Below, in pieces: positions 45,584 through 56,867 of a stretch of 64,000 bases of DNA. The stretch is from Rodentibacter sp. JRC1 (GTDB taxonomy: Bacteria; Pseudomonadota; Gammaproteobacteria; Enterobacterales; Pasteurellaceae), in assembly GCF_020521555.1 (NCBI RefSeq), contig NZ_BPWA01000001.1:682001-746000 (forward strand). Direction: 5' to 3'. The stretch's first letter is position 1, and each line of letters starts with the position of its first letter. A program made the translations under genes and the position numbers. Below the pieces are notes generated by a model. The model did no database searches, was not told where the DNA came from, and was given only the letters and a program-made list of their open reading frames with translations.

Positions 45584-46342
45584 TTATTTTTGACTACATA
45601 CCGCAATAAAATGCAATTTACGTTGTGGATCATTAAAGATTTTAAACATACGCTTAAATTGCTCACGATTCTCCGGCTTCATCGCATTTTTAATAATTTT
45701 CAACGTGCCAAATACACCTTCATCATAAATCATCCCCCGCGGTGAAAGAAGCGTCATTTCTCCCGAAAAAGTTTCTATATTGCGAAAACCGCATTCTTGA
45801 AAAATCTCTTTCCAACCCTCTTTCGTTAATGGTGTTACCGCTACATTAATGGCTTTACGCATATCTTCAAGGATCGTTTGATGATTTTCTGTACCAACCA
45901 GCATCACATCATGAGTAAGTAAAAAACCGCCCGGTTTTAATACACGTAAATATTCAGTAATTGCCTTTTTCTTCGCTTCTATGGGCAACATCGTGAGCAT
46001 TGCTTCGTTGATAACGATATCAAAGGTTCCCTCATCAAAAGGGAGTTTCATTGCATTCGCACGTTGCACATGAATTTTATCTTGCATCCCCTTTGCTTCA
46101 ATGTTTACTCTTGCTTTTTCCAATGCTTCTTCATCAAGATCCACACCTTCAATATGACAACCGAACCGCTTTGCTAAACCAATCGCTGTCGTTCCCATAT
46201 TGCACGCGACTTCCAGTACTTTTTTATCTTTGTTGAAATCACCACTTGCAATCAACCAATCCGTTGCTTTCTTACCACCGGGACGCAAGCGGGTTTTACC
46301 TAAACGTGCTAAAAAATTATGTCCGACTTCTTCCTTTGCCAT
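45584..46342 (-). CDS. SAM-dependent class I methyltransferase of unknown substrate
   Basis: 252 residues. SAM motif I VLEVACNMGTTAIGLA near 42-57, acidic motif II IEGVDLDEE near 65-73, DIVINEAMLTMLP near 108, and LKPGGFLLTHD near 135-145 (UbiE/COQ5-like fold). The substrate cannot be read from the sequence. It resembles, from memory, H. influenzae HI0095. It lies between the porin and nagA, which are adjacent in H. influenzae, so it is an insertion relative to that order. Monocistronic. Confidence 0.8.
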   Translation of the reverse strand: MAKEEVGHNFLARLGKTRLRPGGKKATDWLIASGDFNKDKKVLEVACNMGTTAIGLAKRFGCHIEGVDLDEEALEKARVNIEAKGMQDKIHVQRANAMKLPFDEGTFDIVINEAMLTMLPIEAKKKAITEYLRVLKPGGFLLTHDVMLVGTENHQTILEDMRKAINVAVTPLTKEGWKEIFQECGFRNIETFSGEMTLLSPRGMIYDEGVFGTLKIIKNAMKPENREQFKRMFKIFNDPQRKLHFIAVCSQK

Positions 46343-46406
46343 CTTAATCTCCTACTTAATTACTAGGTTTTATATTATAGATGAAAACGCTTTTTATTAA
46401 AATGAT

Positions 46407-46442
46407 AAAAAGCCTGTACAGTTATTTACTGCACAAGCTTTT
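46407..46442 (-). terminator. Terminator of the nan/nag operon
   Basis: Minus strand AAAAAAGCTTGTGCAG...CTGTACAGGCTTTTT, an imperfect stem followed by T5, 70 bp past the nagA stop. Confidence 0.65.
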
Positions 46443-46511
46443 TTAGAACAGAATTAATGGTTATTAAAAGAAGGGGATTTTAGAAAATCAATCCCTCAAA
46501 TAAGTCGTACC

Positions 46512-47657
46512 TCAATTCAATTTCCATTCCCCGTTTACTACAGTACCAATTACTTGATAATCCGGTGTGAACACCGCTAAATTGGCGATTTTCCCTTTTT
46601 CTACCGAGCCCAAACGATCATCAACTCCAATGGCACGAGCAGGATAAAGATTACTCATTCGAATAGCTTCAGCAAGAGGAATTTCAACAAATTCGACTGC
46701 ATTTTTAATTGATTCCATCATTGTGATAGAGGCTCCGGCTATTGTTCCGTTTGTATCGTAACAACGCCCTTCTTTCACGTAAATCGTTTTTCCTTCAAAA
46801 GTAAATGTTTCTAACTCAGGACCTGCCCCTGCTGCGGCGATAGAATCCGTTACGATACACAATTTATCACCTTTGATTTTCTTATCAATGCGAACATTGC
46901 CATAATCAACATGTATGCCATCCACGATAATACCGGTGTAAACATCCGAATCCAGCACCGCACCGACCACGCCCATAGCCCTCCCTGAACTAATTGGTGA
47001 CATTGCATTATGTAAATGCGTTGCAAAAGTCGCACCTTTGCGGAAGGCTGCTTTTGCCACATCATAGGTGGCATTAGAGTGCCCAATAGATACGATAATT
47101 CCGTTTTTCACAAAATCAGGGATATATTGTGTAGTTGGGTTTTCTGCTGCGATGGTTATTTTGGTAATGACATCGCCGTTTTCGCAGAGAAAATCTTTCA
47201 TTTCAGGTGAGATTTCACGAATATATTCCGGACGGTGTACGCCTTTTTTCTCTACGCTAATATAAGGACCTTCAATGTGTAAGCCGAGTGCTTGATTTTT
47301 ATGCTTGGTTAAATATTCACGCATAATTTTGACCGCACTTTTAATGCCTTCATCCTGTGCCGTGATAAAAGTCGGTAAGAAACTGGTGCAGCCGGATTTT
47401 AAGTTGGTGGCTTGCATTATTTCTAACGTTTCTACGGTAGTTTGATCGTTAAACATCACGCCACCACAGCCGTTAAGTTGTAGATCAATAAAGCCTGCCG
47501 TAAGGTTATTGCCCTGTAAATCAATGATTTTAAGATCTTTTTCTACTTCATTTTGCGGTATGACCGCTTCAATCATTTCACCGTTGATAATAACGGCAAA
47601 ATCCCGTAATACTTCGTATTTTGTGTAAATAACACAGTTCGTTAATGCGTATCTCAT
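46512..47657 (-). CDS. nagA: N-acetylglucosamine-6-phosphate deacetylase
   Basis: Converts GlcNAc-6-P to glucosamine-6-P, the penultimate step of sialic acid and GlcNAc catabolism. 381 residues, amidohydrolase fold: GFIDLQLNGCGGVMF near 55-69, LHIEGPYIS near 125, GHSNATYDVA near 192, ATHLHNAMS near 212, and the catalytic Asp in IVTDSIAAAG near 268. Last gene of the nanE-K-siaR-nanA-nagB-nagA run. An uptake sequence is embedded near 47335. Confidence 0.97.
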   Translation of the reverse strand: MRYALTNCVIYTKYEVLRDFAVIINGEMIEAVIPQNEVEKDLKIIDLQGNNLTAGFIDLQLNGCGGVMFNDQTTVETLEIMQATNLKSGCTSFLPTFITAQDEGIKSAVKIMREYLTKHKNQALGLHIEGPYISVEKKGVHRPEYIREISPEMKDFLCENGDVITKITIAAENPTTQYIPDFVKNGIIVSIGHSNATYDVAKAAFRKGATFATHLHNAMSPISSGRAMGVVGAVLDSDVYTGIIVDGIHVDYGNVRIDKKIKGDKLCIVTDSIAAAGAGPELETFTFEGKTIYVKEGRCYDTNGTIAGASITMMESIKNAVEFVEIPLAEAIRMSNLYPARAIGVDDRLGSVEKGKIANLAVFTPDYQVIGTVVNGEWKLN

Positions 47658-47714
47658 CTTATTTCCCTAAAAATAATCAAAAAAACGACCGCACTTTCGT
47701 GCGGCGTTGGCGAT

Positions 47715-48521
47715 TTATGATAACACGCTATGAATTGCGCGTTGTTCCAATTCGGTGAAGTATTTGACTGTTTTGACTTTCAACTCTTGTTGTGCAGATT
47801 CATCACAAACTAAAATGAAATGGCGATGAAGTTGTAATGCGCTGACTGTCCACATATGATTTACCGAACCTTCCACCGCCGCTTGCACGGCAAGGGCTTT
47901 TTGATGCCCGGTTGCAAGAATCATCACTTCTTCCGCATCAAGCAGTGTGGCAACTCCGATGGTTAATGCATATTTCGGCACTTTATTTATATCATTATCA
48001 AAAAAACGCGAATTGGCGAGTAATGTATCTTGCGTTAAGGTTTTAATGCGGGTACGAGAATTCAATGAGGAAGCAGGCTCATTAAAAGCGATATGCCCGT
48101 CATTACCCACGCCGCCCATAAAGAGATTAATTTTTCCGTAAGATTTTATTTTTTCTTCATAACGACGACATTCTTCATCGTGATTATCGGTGTTACCGTT
48201 CAGAATATTGATATTTTCCGGCTGAATATCAACATAGTTAAAGAAATTGTTATACATAAAACTGTGATAACTTTCCGGATGTTCTTTCGGCAAACCAACA
48301 TATTCATCCATATTAAATGTCACCACATTTTTAAAACTCACTTCGCCTGCTTGATAAAGTGCGATTAATTCTTGATAAGTTTTTAACGGTGTACCGCCTG
48401 TTGGTAATCCAAGAACAAACGGACGTTCCGCCGTTGGTTTAAAATGATTAATACGATCCACAATATGGCGTGCAGCCCAGCGGCTCACTTGTTGATCATT
48501 TTGTAGGGGGATTAGACGCAT
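47715..48521 (-). CDS. nagB: Glucosamine-6-phosphate deaminase
   Basis: Converts glucosamine-6-P to fructose-6-P and ammonia, feeding amino sugars into glycolysis. 268 residues: [16 protein letters not shown] near 38-53, NMDEYVGL near 71-78 (catalytic Asp), and [19 protein letters not shown] near 134-152 with the catalytic His. Upstream, between it and nanA, lie an inverted uptake pair and two dispersed elements. Confidence 0.97.
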   Translation of the reverse strand: MRLIPLQNDQQVSRWAARHIVDRINHFKPTAERPFVLGLPTGGTPLKTYQELIALYQAGEVSFKNVVTFNMDEYVGLPKEHPESYHSFMYNNFFNYVDIQPENINILNGNTDNHDEECRRYEEKIKSYGKINLFMGGVGNDGHIAFNEPASSLNSRTRIKTLTQDTLLANSRFFDNDINKVPKYALTIGVATLLDAEEVMILATGHQKALAVQAAVEGSVNHMWTVSALQLHRHFILVCDESAQQELKVKTVKYFTELEQRAIHSVLS

Positions 48522-48541
48522 AATAAATTTCCTTTATTCTA

Positions 48542-48570
48542 ACCGCACTTTTAGAGAACGAAAGTGCGGT
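48542..48570. terminator. Inverted uptake-sequence pair upstream of nagB
   Basis: ACCGCACTTT and AAAGTGCGGT across TAGAGAACG form a hairpin. The orientation is opposite to that of the usual USS terminators and A/T runs are modest; it may attenuate nanA-to-nagB read-through. Confidence 0.5.
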
Positions 48571-48587
48571 CATTTTTCCATTTAATT

Positions 48588-48694
48588 CGGTATTATGTAT
48601 CGGTTGCACGAAGAGAGTTTTATATCCAATATTGGTGCGTTATGGCTTCGCCTAACTGTACCCTACAATGATTTGTGTAACAGCTACATAATAA
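48588..48694. repeat. Dispersed element, copy 6 (half core)
   Basis: CGGTATTATGTATCGGTTGC to GTAACAGCTACATAATAACG, keeping only one inner palindrome (GGTGCGTTATGGC...GCCTAACTGTACCCTAC). An uptake sequence lies 20 bp to the left. Confidence 0.8.
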
Positions 48695-48705
48695 CGATTT
48701 AATTT

Positions 48706-48808
48706 CGATATTATGTCGCTTGCACAAAAAGAATTTAGTGATATAGGTTCTGTAGGGTGGGCAACAAGTGTACCACCCTACCTTTCACTTTGTGCAATCG
48801 ATATACCG
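48706..48808. repeat. Dispersed element, copy 7 (different core palindrome)
   Basis: CGATATTATGTCGCTTGCAC to GTGCAATCGATATACCG, the same outer arms but with the core GTAGGGTGGGCAAC...TGTACCACCCTAC instead of the GTAGGGTGCGTTA type. It directly follows copy 6 and ends 5 bp from the nanA stop. Confidence 0.75.
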
Positions 48809-48813
48809 TATTA

Positions 48814-49692
48814 CTATAAATATTTCTCTTTTAGTGCTTTGGCTCTAGCGAGTTGTTCCGGCGTTGCTTTTGCTGTCATCGGTTCACGGCAGTAACCGGC
48901 TTCCACGCCTTCTAATTTGAGCAATTCTTTGATGGTTAAATATAAGCCGTTTGCTAAAATACCTTCAATTAAGTCATTAGTAACGTGTTGAATTTCCAAT
49001 GCTTCTTTTATTTTACCGGCTTTTGCCAATTCAAAGATTTGACGTGCGCGCACACCGTTTACATTAAAAGTTGAGCCAATCGCGCCATCCACACCTAAAG
49101 AGGCAGCCGGTAACATCATTTCATCAAAACCTGCCCAAATTAGGTGTTCCGGATAGGCTTTTTTCAAACGTTCTAACAAATAAAAGTCCCCTGCTGTAAA
49201 TTTCACGCCAAGCACTTTTGGATTTTTATAAAGTTCGCCGAATTGTTCGATCCCCATATTCACACCGGTTAAAAACGGAATGGAATAGACGATCATATTA
49301 TTACCGGTTTCGGCAATAATAGTCTCGTAATAATGTTTAATCTCAGGGAAACTGAATTTATAGTAGAATGGAGTAACGGCAGATAAGCTGTCATAGCCTA
49401 ATTCGGTAGCATATTTACCCAATTCAACCGCTTCGTGTAGGTTTACACTTCCCACTTGTGCGATAAGCGCAACCTGATCTTTCGCTTCATCTTTCGCAAT
49501 GCGGAAAATTTGTTTTTTCTCTTCAGTCGAAAGCATAAAATTTTCGCCGGTAGAACCGCCCACATACAAACCATCGACTTTCATTTTATCGATATTGTGG
49601 CGAATAATCTGGCGTAAACCTTTTTCATTAATCGAGCCATCTTCGTTAAATGACACTAATAACGCACTGAAAATACCTTTTAAATCACGCAT
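48814..49692 (-). CDS. nanA: N-acetylneuraminate lyase
   Basis: Cleaves sialic acid to N-acetylmannosamine and pyruvate. 292 residues, DapA/NAL TIM barrel: [16 protein letters not shown] near 46-61, the catalytic Tyr in [12 protein letters not shown] near 134, and the Schiff-base Lys in [16 protein letters not shown] near 160-175. It follows siaR by 9 bp. The first catabolic step after uptake by SiaPT. Confidence 0.97.
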   Translation of the reverse strand: MRDLKGIFSALLVSFNEDGSINEKGLRQIIRHNIDKMKVDGLYVGGSTGENFMLSTEEKKQIFRIAKDEAKDQVALIAQVGSVNLHEAVELGKYATELGYDSLSAVTPFYYKFSFPEIKHYYETIIAETGNNMIVYSIPFLTGVNMGIEQFGELYKNPKVLGVKFTAGDFYLLERLKKAYPEHLIWAGFDEMMLPAASLGVDGAIGSTFNVNGVRARQIFELAKAGKIKEALEIQHVTNDLIEGILANGLYLTIKELLKLEGVEAGYCREPMTAKATPEQLARAKALKEKYL

Positions 49693-49701
49693 AATTTTCT
49701 C

Positions 49702-50568
49702 CTATTTTATACGTTGCTCTAGAATTACATTGAGCGTTTTTTGCTTGGTTTGCACCGCTCTATCTTGTTCACTTTGTACTAACAAAGCGTAAATCAAATC
49801 TAATACAAAAAGCTGGGCGATCTTGGTACCGATAGAATCCCCCTGCAATTTGCCTTGTTTATTACCATTCACTAATACAAAATCGGCGGATTCCGTAACA
49901 GGTGAACGTAAGCTGTGTGTGATAGCCACTGTGGTTGCACCGTTTTGTTTGGCGATTTTTAAGGCGTGGGCCGTTTCTTGCGAACAACCGGAATGACTAA
50001 TACCAATCGCAACATCATTGGGTTTTAATAATGCCGCCTGCATATACATAAAATGATTATTACCGGTGGCATCCACTTGGAAACCGATTCGCATTAATTT
50101 ATTTTTTGCTTCTTCTGCAGTGATACCGGACGATCCCACGCCAAACAAAAAGATTCGATTTGCTTGACGTATCGCTTTCACACTTTCTTCCAGTTGTTTA
50201 AAATCTAATAAATTAATACTTTCACTTACAACATTGGAAATCGCATTTTGTAACTTTTGTGCAATATGATACGAGCTATCCGCTTGATCAATATCCGTTT
50301 CCAATAACGGATTATCAAGATTATCTTTGGTCGCCAACTCAATTGAGAGCTCTAACTTGAAATCACTAAACCCTTTAAAACCGATAGAACGACAAAAACG
50401 TACAAAAGTCGCTTCGCCTACATTTAAATGAGCGGCAATTTCAGAAAGCGGGCATTGCACTACAAGATCCGGCGACATTAAAATCGTATCTGCTATTTTT
50501 TTCTCGGTTTTCGTTAAACTCTCATATAATGAGCTAATCGTATTCAAAATATTGCCACTCTTAACCAT
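49702..50568 (-). CDS. siaR: SiaR, RpiR-family regulator of sialic acid genes
   Basis: 288 residues: an RpiR-type helix-turn-helix (about 1-77, with LSEIAAHLNVGEATFVRFCR near 40-59) and a SIS sugar-phosphate domain (about 125-260, GVGSSGITAEEAKNKL near 141). In H. influenzae SiaR represses the divergent nan and siaPT operons and responds to glucosamine-6-phosphate together with CRP; the same position here makes that role likely. Confidence 0.92.
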   Translation of the reverse strand: MVKSGNILNTISSLYESLTKTEKKIADTILMSPDLVVQCPLSEIAAHLNVGEATFVRFCRSIGFKGFSDFKLELSIELATKDNLDNPLLETDIDQADSSYHIAQKLQNAISNVVSESINLLDFKQLEESVKAIRQANRIFLFGVGSSGITAEEAKNKLMRIGFQVDATGNNHFMYMQAALLKPNDVAIGISHSGCSQETAHALKIAKQNGATTVAITHSLRSPVTESADFVLVNGNKQGKLQGDSIGTKIAQLFVLDLIYALLVQSEQDRAVQTKQKTLNVILEQRIK

Positions 50569-50588
50569 AGCAAACTCCTAAAACCGAA

Positions 50589-51467
50589 TTATTTAAGTAA
50601 AACATCGTTAACCCAATAGGCTGCACCAATCAATCCGGCATCCGGTCCTAATTGGGCTGCAGTTAATTCACAATGATAAACTTGTGGCATTTCATTGAGA
50701 AAATGCTTAACCAAGGGTAAATAACCTTCAGCTAGTCCCACGCTGCCACCGATTACCACTTTTTGCATATCCAAACCGATTTTCAAATCCGCCACCAAAT
50801 TCGCAATGGCATAAGCGGAACGTTTTACAAGTGCGGTCGCTTTTTCATCATTTTTTCTGAAAAGTTCAAATACTTCTTTTGGGGAGCAAGGGCTTTCCCA
50901 GCTTAAAGTAGCTGCTTCAATCGCCCGTCCTGCCGCAATCGCTTCAACACAACCACGGCGACCACAACCGCATAGAGGCCCGTTTGGATCCGCTACAGTA
51001 TGCCCGATATGACCTGCAATGCCATTCGGTTTAGTGAGTAATTGATGATCTAAAATTAATCCGCCGCCAACACCGGTCGAAACGGTGATAAAAGCAAAAT
51101 TAGCAAGTTGAGGTTGATTCTGTAACTGATATTCTGCATAGGCTGCCGCCTGTACATCATTGAGTAAACCGATAGGTTTATCCGTGTGGCGTGCAATACT
51201 TTCTTTTAGTGGAAACTCGGCTAAACCACCGAGGTTTTTCGGATTAAGTGCGGTCAAAATTCCCTGATTAATAATTCCCGTTGAGGCAACGGCGACATAA
51301 TCAAATCGACCGGCATAATCTATTAATAATCGTTCAATGGCTTGATGTAGTGCTTTTGCAGCATTATCTTGCGGTGTCGCAATTTGTTGGCGTGAAGTTA
51401 TCTCACCATTTTTAACGATTGCCGCCGCAATTTTAGTACCGCCAATATCCAGAGCTAAACAGCGCAT
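50589..51467 (-). CDS. nanK: N-acetylmannosamine kinase
   Basis: Phosphorylates ManNAc to ManNAc-6-P. 292 residues, ROK family: ALDIGGTKIAAAIV at 5-18 (ATP site), STGVGGGLILD near 130, and the zinc site GHIGH...GPLCGCGRRGCVEAI near 152-175. It lies 20 bp before siaR and 60 bp after nanE. An uptake sequence near 50828 and another near 51247 lie within it. Confidence 0.96.
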   Translation of the reverse strand: MRCLALDIGGTKIAAAIVKNGEITSRQQIATPQDNAAKALHQAIERLLIDYAGRFDYVAVASTGIINQGILTALNPKNLGGLAEFPLKESIARHTDKPIGLLNDVQAAAYAEYQLQNQPQLANFAFITVSTGVGGGLILDHQLLTKPNGIAGHIGHTVADPNGPLCGCGRRGCVEAIAAGRAIEAATLSWESPCSPKEVFELFRKNDEKATALVKRSAYAIANLVADLKIGLDMQKVVIGGSVGLAEGYLPLVKHFLNEMPQVYHCELTAAQLGPDAGLIGAAYWVNDVLLK

Positions 51468-51527
51468 AATAAATCCTTAATTATTGAGGTCCGGTTCAAT
51501 AAAATATACCAATATTATTTGACCGCT

Positions 51528-52214
51528 TTATTTCGCAGATTTCACTGCATTTGCAAACCAACCCACAATATGTTCAAGACGGGTTAAAGCGGATCCTACC
51601 GTAACAAAATCCGCACCGATTTCGATGGCGATTTTAGCGAGTTCCGGCGTATTATAACGCCCCTCTGCCATCACACGGCAGCCTGCGGCTTTAAGATCTT
51701 TCACTAATTGATAATCCGGTTCTTCCGGCACTGCATTACCCGTATAGCCTGACATCGTGCTACCGATAATATCAAAGCCTAATTTTTGGCAATGTAAACC
51801 TTCCTCTAAATTGGAACAATCCGCCATAGCCAAACAACCTAATTCATGGATTTTTTTGACCGCACTTTCCAAATCAATCGGGCGTAGGCGGTTCGTCCCA
51901 TCAACGGCGATAATATCCGCCCCTGCTTTTGCAAGATCTTCAATATCAGATAGAAAAGGCGTAATACGAATCGGACTATCCGGCAAATCCCGCTTCACGA
52001 TACCGATAATGGGTACATTCACCACCGGACGTGTCGTCTTTAAATTATCAACACCTTCAATACGAATACCGGCAGCTCCGCCGATGACAGAAGCCTGCGC
52101 CATCGCAGCAACAATTTCGGGTTTATCCATTGGGCCATCATCTACAGGTTGGCAAGAAGCAATTAAGCCGTTTTGAATATGTTGAAAAACTTGTTCATGT
52201 GTAAGTTTTAGCAT
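51528..52214 (-). CDS. nanE: N-acetylmannosamine-6-phosphate 2-epimerase
   Basis: Converts ManNAc-6-P to GlcNAc-6-P, linking sialic acid to the nag steps. 228 residues, TIM barrel: [20 protein letters not shown] near 16-35, AGIRIEG near 49, IAVDGTNR near 101, and [11 protein letters not shown] near 182. First gene of the minus-strand catabolic operon, diverging from siaP over 296 bp. Confidence 0.96.
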   Translation of the reverse strand: MLKLTHEQVFQHIQNGLIASCQPVDDGPMDKPEIVAAMAQASVIGGAAGIRIEGVDNLKTTRPVVNVPIIGIVKRDLPDSPIRITPFLSDIEDLAKAGADIIAVDGTNRLRPIDLESAVKKIHELGCLAMADCSNLEEGLHCQKLGFDIIGSTMSGYTGNAVPEEPDYQLVKDLKAAGCRVMAEGRYNTPELAKIAIEIGADFVTVGSALTRLEHIVGWFANAVKSAK

Positions 52215-52343
52215 ATAAATATCTCATTTTTCATTTATGACGTATGCCTTTAGCCAAAATTGCTAAAGTCTCCCTTGTTATACGACCGATATTATATAGA
52301 AAAATCACTCCATATTAAAATATTTTTTGAAGTATATTTTTGT

Positions 52344-52365
52344 AAATGTGATCTATATCTCATTT
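52344..52365. promoter_or_regulatory. CRP-like site in the nanE-siaP divergent region
   Basis: AAATGTGATCTATATCTCAT (first 20 bases) is close to the CRP consensus. It lies 130 bp from nanE and 146 bp from siaP, the position where H. influenzae has its dual CRP/SiaR control region. The rest of the gap is A/T-rich; I could not pin the SiaR operator. Confidence 0.7.
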
Positions 52366-52444
52366 TTGAAATAAAACTCCAAAATCTATTTAAAAAAACT
52401 TTTTTTACTCTTAGAATGAGAAACGAATAAATCATTTTGGTTGA

Positions 52445-53497
<1,053 letters not shown>

Positions 53498-53586
53498 TCC
53501 ATTTTGAGTGTGCCGGCTCCTCGGCACACTTAACACTTAACCTTTAACCTTCTCTTTGTTTCGTCTCCCTTTTTATGGAGTGAAGT

Positions 53587-55437
53587 ATGAAAATCTTTAA
53601 CAAACTTGAAGAATGGATTGGTGGCGTATTATTTCTTGTCATCTTTGGCATTCTTGTGGCACAAATTTTATTCCGTCAAGCATTTAACTCCCCTTTAATT
53701 TGGAGTGAGGAATTGGCGAAACTCCTCTTTGTTTATGTAGGTATGCTCGGCATTAGCGTCGCTATTCGGAAACAAGAACATGTTTATATTGATTTCTTAA
53801 CGAATTTAATGCCCGATAAAATCAAAAAAATCGCCAATACCTTCGTGCAACTTGTCATTTTTGCCGGTATTTTCTTCTTTATTCATTTTGGTATTCGCAC
53901 CTTTATGGGCGCAAACTTTCCAATTGATGCTTTAGGCGGTATTTCAGAAAAATGGATCTTTGCCTCTCTGCCGATTATTTCCATTTTGATGATGACCCGA
54001 TTCTTCCAAGCCCAAGCGCAAAATTTTAAAGAAAACAAAAGCTATTTGCCTGCTATCTTTTTTATTGTAAGTGCGGTTATTTTATTAGCGATTTTATTCT
54101 TTGCGCCTGACTGGTTTAAAGTATTACGCATAACAAATTACGTAAAATTAGGTTCTAACGCCGTTTATGTCGCATTACTTGTCTGGCTTGTCATTATGTT
54201 TCTTGGCGTACCGGTGGGTTGGTCATTATTCATCACAACGTTACTCTATTTCTCAATGACACGTTGGAATGTCGTGAATGCGGCAACAGAAAAATTAGTT
54301 TATAGCCTTGATAGTTTTCCGCTTCTCGCCGTGCCGTTTTATATTTTAACCGGTATTTTAATGAACACAGGGGGGATTACCGAACGAATCTTTAATTTTG
54401 CCAAAGCCCTATTAGGACACTATACCGGCGGTATGGGACACGTGAATATCGGTGCAAGTTTATTATTCTCAGGCATGTCAGGCTCCGCACTCGCAGATGC
54501 CGGCGGTTTAGGTCAACTTGAGATCAAAGCAATGCGTGATGCAGGCTATGATGATGACATTTGCGGTGGTATTACTGCAGCTTCTTGTATTATCGGTCCA
54601 TTGGTTCCGCCAAGTATTGCAATGATTATTTACGGTGTGATTGCCAATGAATCCATCGCAAAACTTTTTATTGCAGGATTCATACCGGGTGTATTAGTAA
54701 CAATTGCATTAATGGCAATGAATTATTACATCTCTAAAAAACGTGGTTACCCGAGAACGCCTAAAGCCTCTCGCGAACAACTTTGTACCTCCTTCAAAAA
54801 AGCGTTTTGGGCGATTTTAACACCATTATTAATTATCGGTGGTATCTTCTCCGGCTTATTCAGTCCGACTGAATCTGCGGTAGTGGCAGCGACTTACTCC
54901 GTTATTATCGGTAAATTCGTCTATAAAGAATTGACCTTGAAAATGCTTTTTAATAGCTGTGTGGAAGCTATGGCGATTACCGGTGTTGTTGCATTGATGA
55001 TTATGACGGTAACCTTCTTCGGCGATATGATCGCTCGTGAACAAGTGGCAATGCGCATTGCCGATGTATTCGTTGCCGTGGCGGATTCACCTTTGATGGT
55101 ATTAGTGATGATTAACGCACTCTTACTCTTCCTCGGTATGTTTATTGACGCATTAGCATTGCAATTCTTAGTACTTCCGATGCTTATTCCTATTGCAATG
55201 CAATTTAATATTGACCTCATATTCTTCGGCGTAATGACAACGTTAAATATGATGATCGGTATTCTAACACCACCGATGGGTATGGCTCTCTTTGTTGTGG
55301 CACGGGTGGGGAATATGTCCGTTTCTACGGTAACAAAAGGGGTATTACCGTTCCTTATTCCGATTTTTGCCACGCTGGTAATAATGACTATCTTCCCGCA
55401 AATTGTTACGTTCATACCGAATCTATTGATTCCATAA
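53587..55437 (+). CDS. siaT: Sialic acid TRAP transporter fused membrane subunits SiaT (SiaQM)
   Basis: A sodium-driven inner-membrane permease that works with SiaP. 616 residues: the small Q domain (about 1-160, four membrane segments), a linking helix near 165-195, and the large M domain (about 195-616, twelve-odd segments) with [18 protein letters not shown] near 297 and [19 protein letters not shown] near 331. The Q-M fusion is the form found in H. influenzae. It ends at a USS-pair terminator. Confidence 0.97.
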   Translation: MKIFNKLEEWIGGVLFLVIFGILVAQILFRQAFNSPLIWSEELAKLLFVYVGMLGISVAIRKQEHVYIDFLTNLMPDKIKKIANTFVQLVIFAGIFFFIHFGIRTFMGANFPIDALGGISEKWIFASLPIISILMMTRFFQAQAQNFKENKSYLPAIFFIVSAVILLAILFFAPDWFKVLRITNYVKLGSNAVYVALLVWLVIMFLGVPVGWSLFITTLLYFSMTRWNVVNAATEKLVYSLDSFPLLAVPFYILTGILMNTGGITERIFNFAKALLGHYTGGMGHVNIGASLLFSGMSGSALADAGGLGQLEIKAMRDAGYDDDICGGITAASCIIGPLVPPSIAMIIYGVIANESIAKLFIAGFIPGVLVTIALMAMNYYISKKRGYPRTPKASREQLCTSFKKAFWAILTPLLIIGGIFSGLFSPTESAVVAATYSVIIGKFVYKELTLKMLFNSCVEAMAITGVVALMIMTVTFFGDMIAREQVAMRIADVFVAVADSPLMVLVMINALLLFLGMFIDALALQFLVLPMLIPIAMQFNIDLIFFGVMTTLNMMIGILTPPMGMALFVVARVGNMSVSTVTKGVLPFLIPIFATLVIMTIFPQIVTFIPNLLIP

Positions 55438-55440
55438 CAT

Positions 55441-55470
55441 AAAAGTGCGGTCATTTTTGACCGCACTTTG
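55441..55470 (+). terminator. siaT terminator (inverted uptake-sequence pair)
   Basis: AAAAGTGCGGTCA TTTT TGACCGCACTTT directly after the stop codon, followed by GTTCCCC. Confidence 0.8.
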
Positions 55471-55586
55471 TTCCCCTCTCTTTAGAAATTAGAAAAAAGA
55501 AAACATCATTCAATATTTACTCTATTCAATGCCGTTTTATGAATAGCAAACAACAACCTTTGCTTAGATAAAGTTTATTAATATTG

Positions 55587-55740
55587 CGGTATTATGGCAT
55601 CACTTGAAAAAAAGCTGTTTTTAATTCATGTGTAGGGTGCGTTAGGCTTGCCATAACGCACCAAATTGGGGGGTTAACGGTGCGTTACGCCTTTGGCTAA
55701 CGCACCCTACTCTGTTTTATGCAATAGTTACATAATATTG
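55587..55740. repeat. Dispersed REPIN/MITE-like element, copy 8
   Basis: CGGTATTATGGCATCACTTG to GCAATAGTTACATAATATTG, with two intact inner palindromes, GTAGGGTGCGTTAGGC...ATAACGCACC and GGTGCGTTACGCC...GGCTAACGCACCCTAC. A solo arm (GATATTACATAACGGTTGCA) lies at 55843-55862. The remainder of the 500-bp siaT-crp gap shows nothing else. Confidence 0.85.
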
Positions 55741-55899
55741 TTAATCTGTAGGGAAATGTAGTAGAAAATCACTAACATCGGTTAAAACATTAAATTATGA
55801 CGATAAACATTGACTGCGGAGTAAATTTTCCTACCGAGAACGATATTACATAACGGTTGCACAAAGTGTAACTTTAGTTTGTACACTTTCTATATAGTA

Positions 55900-55930
55900 A
55901 AAATCCACCTTCATAGAAGGTGGATTTTTA
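55900..55930. terminator. crp terminator
   Basis: AAAAATCCACCTTC ATA GAAGGTGGATTTTT, nine bases past the crp stop; strong in both directions. Confidence 0.9.
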
Positions 55931-55938
55931 CTCATCGA

Positions 55939-56607
55939 TTATCTTATACCGTAAACGACAATGGTTTTTCCATGGGCGTGAATCAAATTTTGGTCTTCTA
56001 ACATTTTAATAATGCGTCCTACCGTCTCACGGGAACACCCTACCATTTGCCCGATTTCTTGGCGTGTAATTTTAATTTGCATACCATCAGGGTGAGTCAT
56101 TGCTTCCGGTTGTTTTGCCAAATTTATCAGGGTTTGCGCAATTCGTCCTGCCACATCCAAAAATGCCAGATTGCTCACTTGACGTGATGTATTTTGTACA
56201 CGGCGCGCCAATTGTGCGGTGAGAAACATTAAAATTTCAGGGTTGAGTTGGATAAGCTGACGATATTTTTTATAGGAAATTTCAGCGATTTCACAAGGTG
56301 TTTTGGTTTTTACCCAAGCCGAGCGTTTTGATCCCTCATCAAACAATCCTGCCTCACCAAAAAATTCTCCGGCACCGAGATAAGTTAAAATCATCTCTTT
56401 GCCTTCATCATCTTTTGCCGACACCATCACGCTACCTTTAATCACATAATAAAGTGTTGTCGCATCTTCGCCTGCATGAATTAAGGTTGATTTTGCCGGA
56501 TATTTATGAATATGGCAGTGTGTTAAAAACCAATCCAGCGCCGGATCTCTTGCCGGAGCTTTTTCTTCCTGATTCAGCTCCATATCAATATCGACATAAT
56601 CTGACAT
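55939..56607 (-). CDS. crp: cAMP receptor protein
   Basis: The global catabolite regulator; in Haemophilus it also starts competence (with Sxy) and sialic acid gene control. 222 residues, slightly longer at the N-terminus than the 210 of E. coli. cAMP pocket [20 protein letters not shown] near 80-99 and C-terminal recognition helix [19 protein letters not shown] near 183-201. It is the source of the factor for the CRP-like sites in this window. Confidence 0.97.
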   Translation of the reverse strand: MSDYVDIDMELNQEEKAPARDPALDWFLTHCHIHKYPAKSTLIHAGEDATTLYYVIKGSVMVSAKDDEGKEMILTYLGAGEFFGEAGLFDEGSKRSAWVKTKTPCEIAEISYKKYRQLIQLNPEILMFLTAQLARRVQNTSRQVSNLAFLDVAGRIAQTLINLAKQPEAMTHPDGMQIKITRQEIGQMVGCSRETVGRIIKMLEDQNLIHAHGKTIVVYGIR

Positions 56608-56627
56608 ATCGACTCCTTATCAATTCC

Positions 56628-56846
56628 TTACTTTAAAAATTCCATTTTATCTTTTATATCAATGGATTCATGCAACTCTGACCAAACAATCACCGCATCT
56701 CCATTACGAACGCGCGCTAACAACTGCTCTTTTTTTCGTGCGAGAGGAATTTCTTCAACACCGTAATCCGTTCCTTCACGCAATATGATACTTTCAATAA
56801 TATTATCAAGCGTTGTGGGATCTAAATCCTGCCACGGAATAATCAT
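56628..56846 (-). CDS. yheU: YheU family small protein
   Basis: 72 residues starting MIIPWQDLDPTTLDNIIESI, with EGTDYGVEEIPLARKKEQLL near 28-47. UPF0270 family; function unknown. ATG 56846 is chosen over 56867 by family match. It lies between slmA and crp. Confidence 0.85.
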   Translation of the reverse strand: MIIPWQDLDPTTLDNIIESIILREGTDYGVEEIPLARKKEQLLARVRNGDAVIVWSELHESIDIKDKMEFLK

Positions 56847-56867
56847 ATATTTCCCTCGGAAAGTCAA

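Noticed and set aside
48713..48895. 60-codon + frame near nanA
   Set aside because: It runs through dispersed element copy 7 and the antisense of nanA.
51757..52176. 139-codon + frame over nanE
   Set aside because: Antisense of nanE, whose active-site motifs are intact.
53587..55437. siaT as an unusual gene fusion
   Set aside because: Fusion of the Q and M TRAP subunits is the normal form of sialic acid transporters in H. influenzae and relatives.
54921..55466. 181-codon minus-strand frame over siaT
   Set aside because: Antisense shadow of the hydrophobic SiaT M domain; composition (Ile/Thr rich) follows from the opposite strand.
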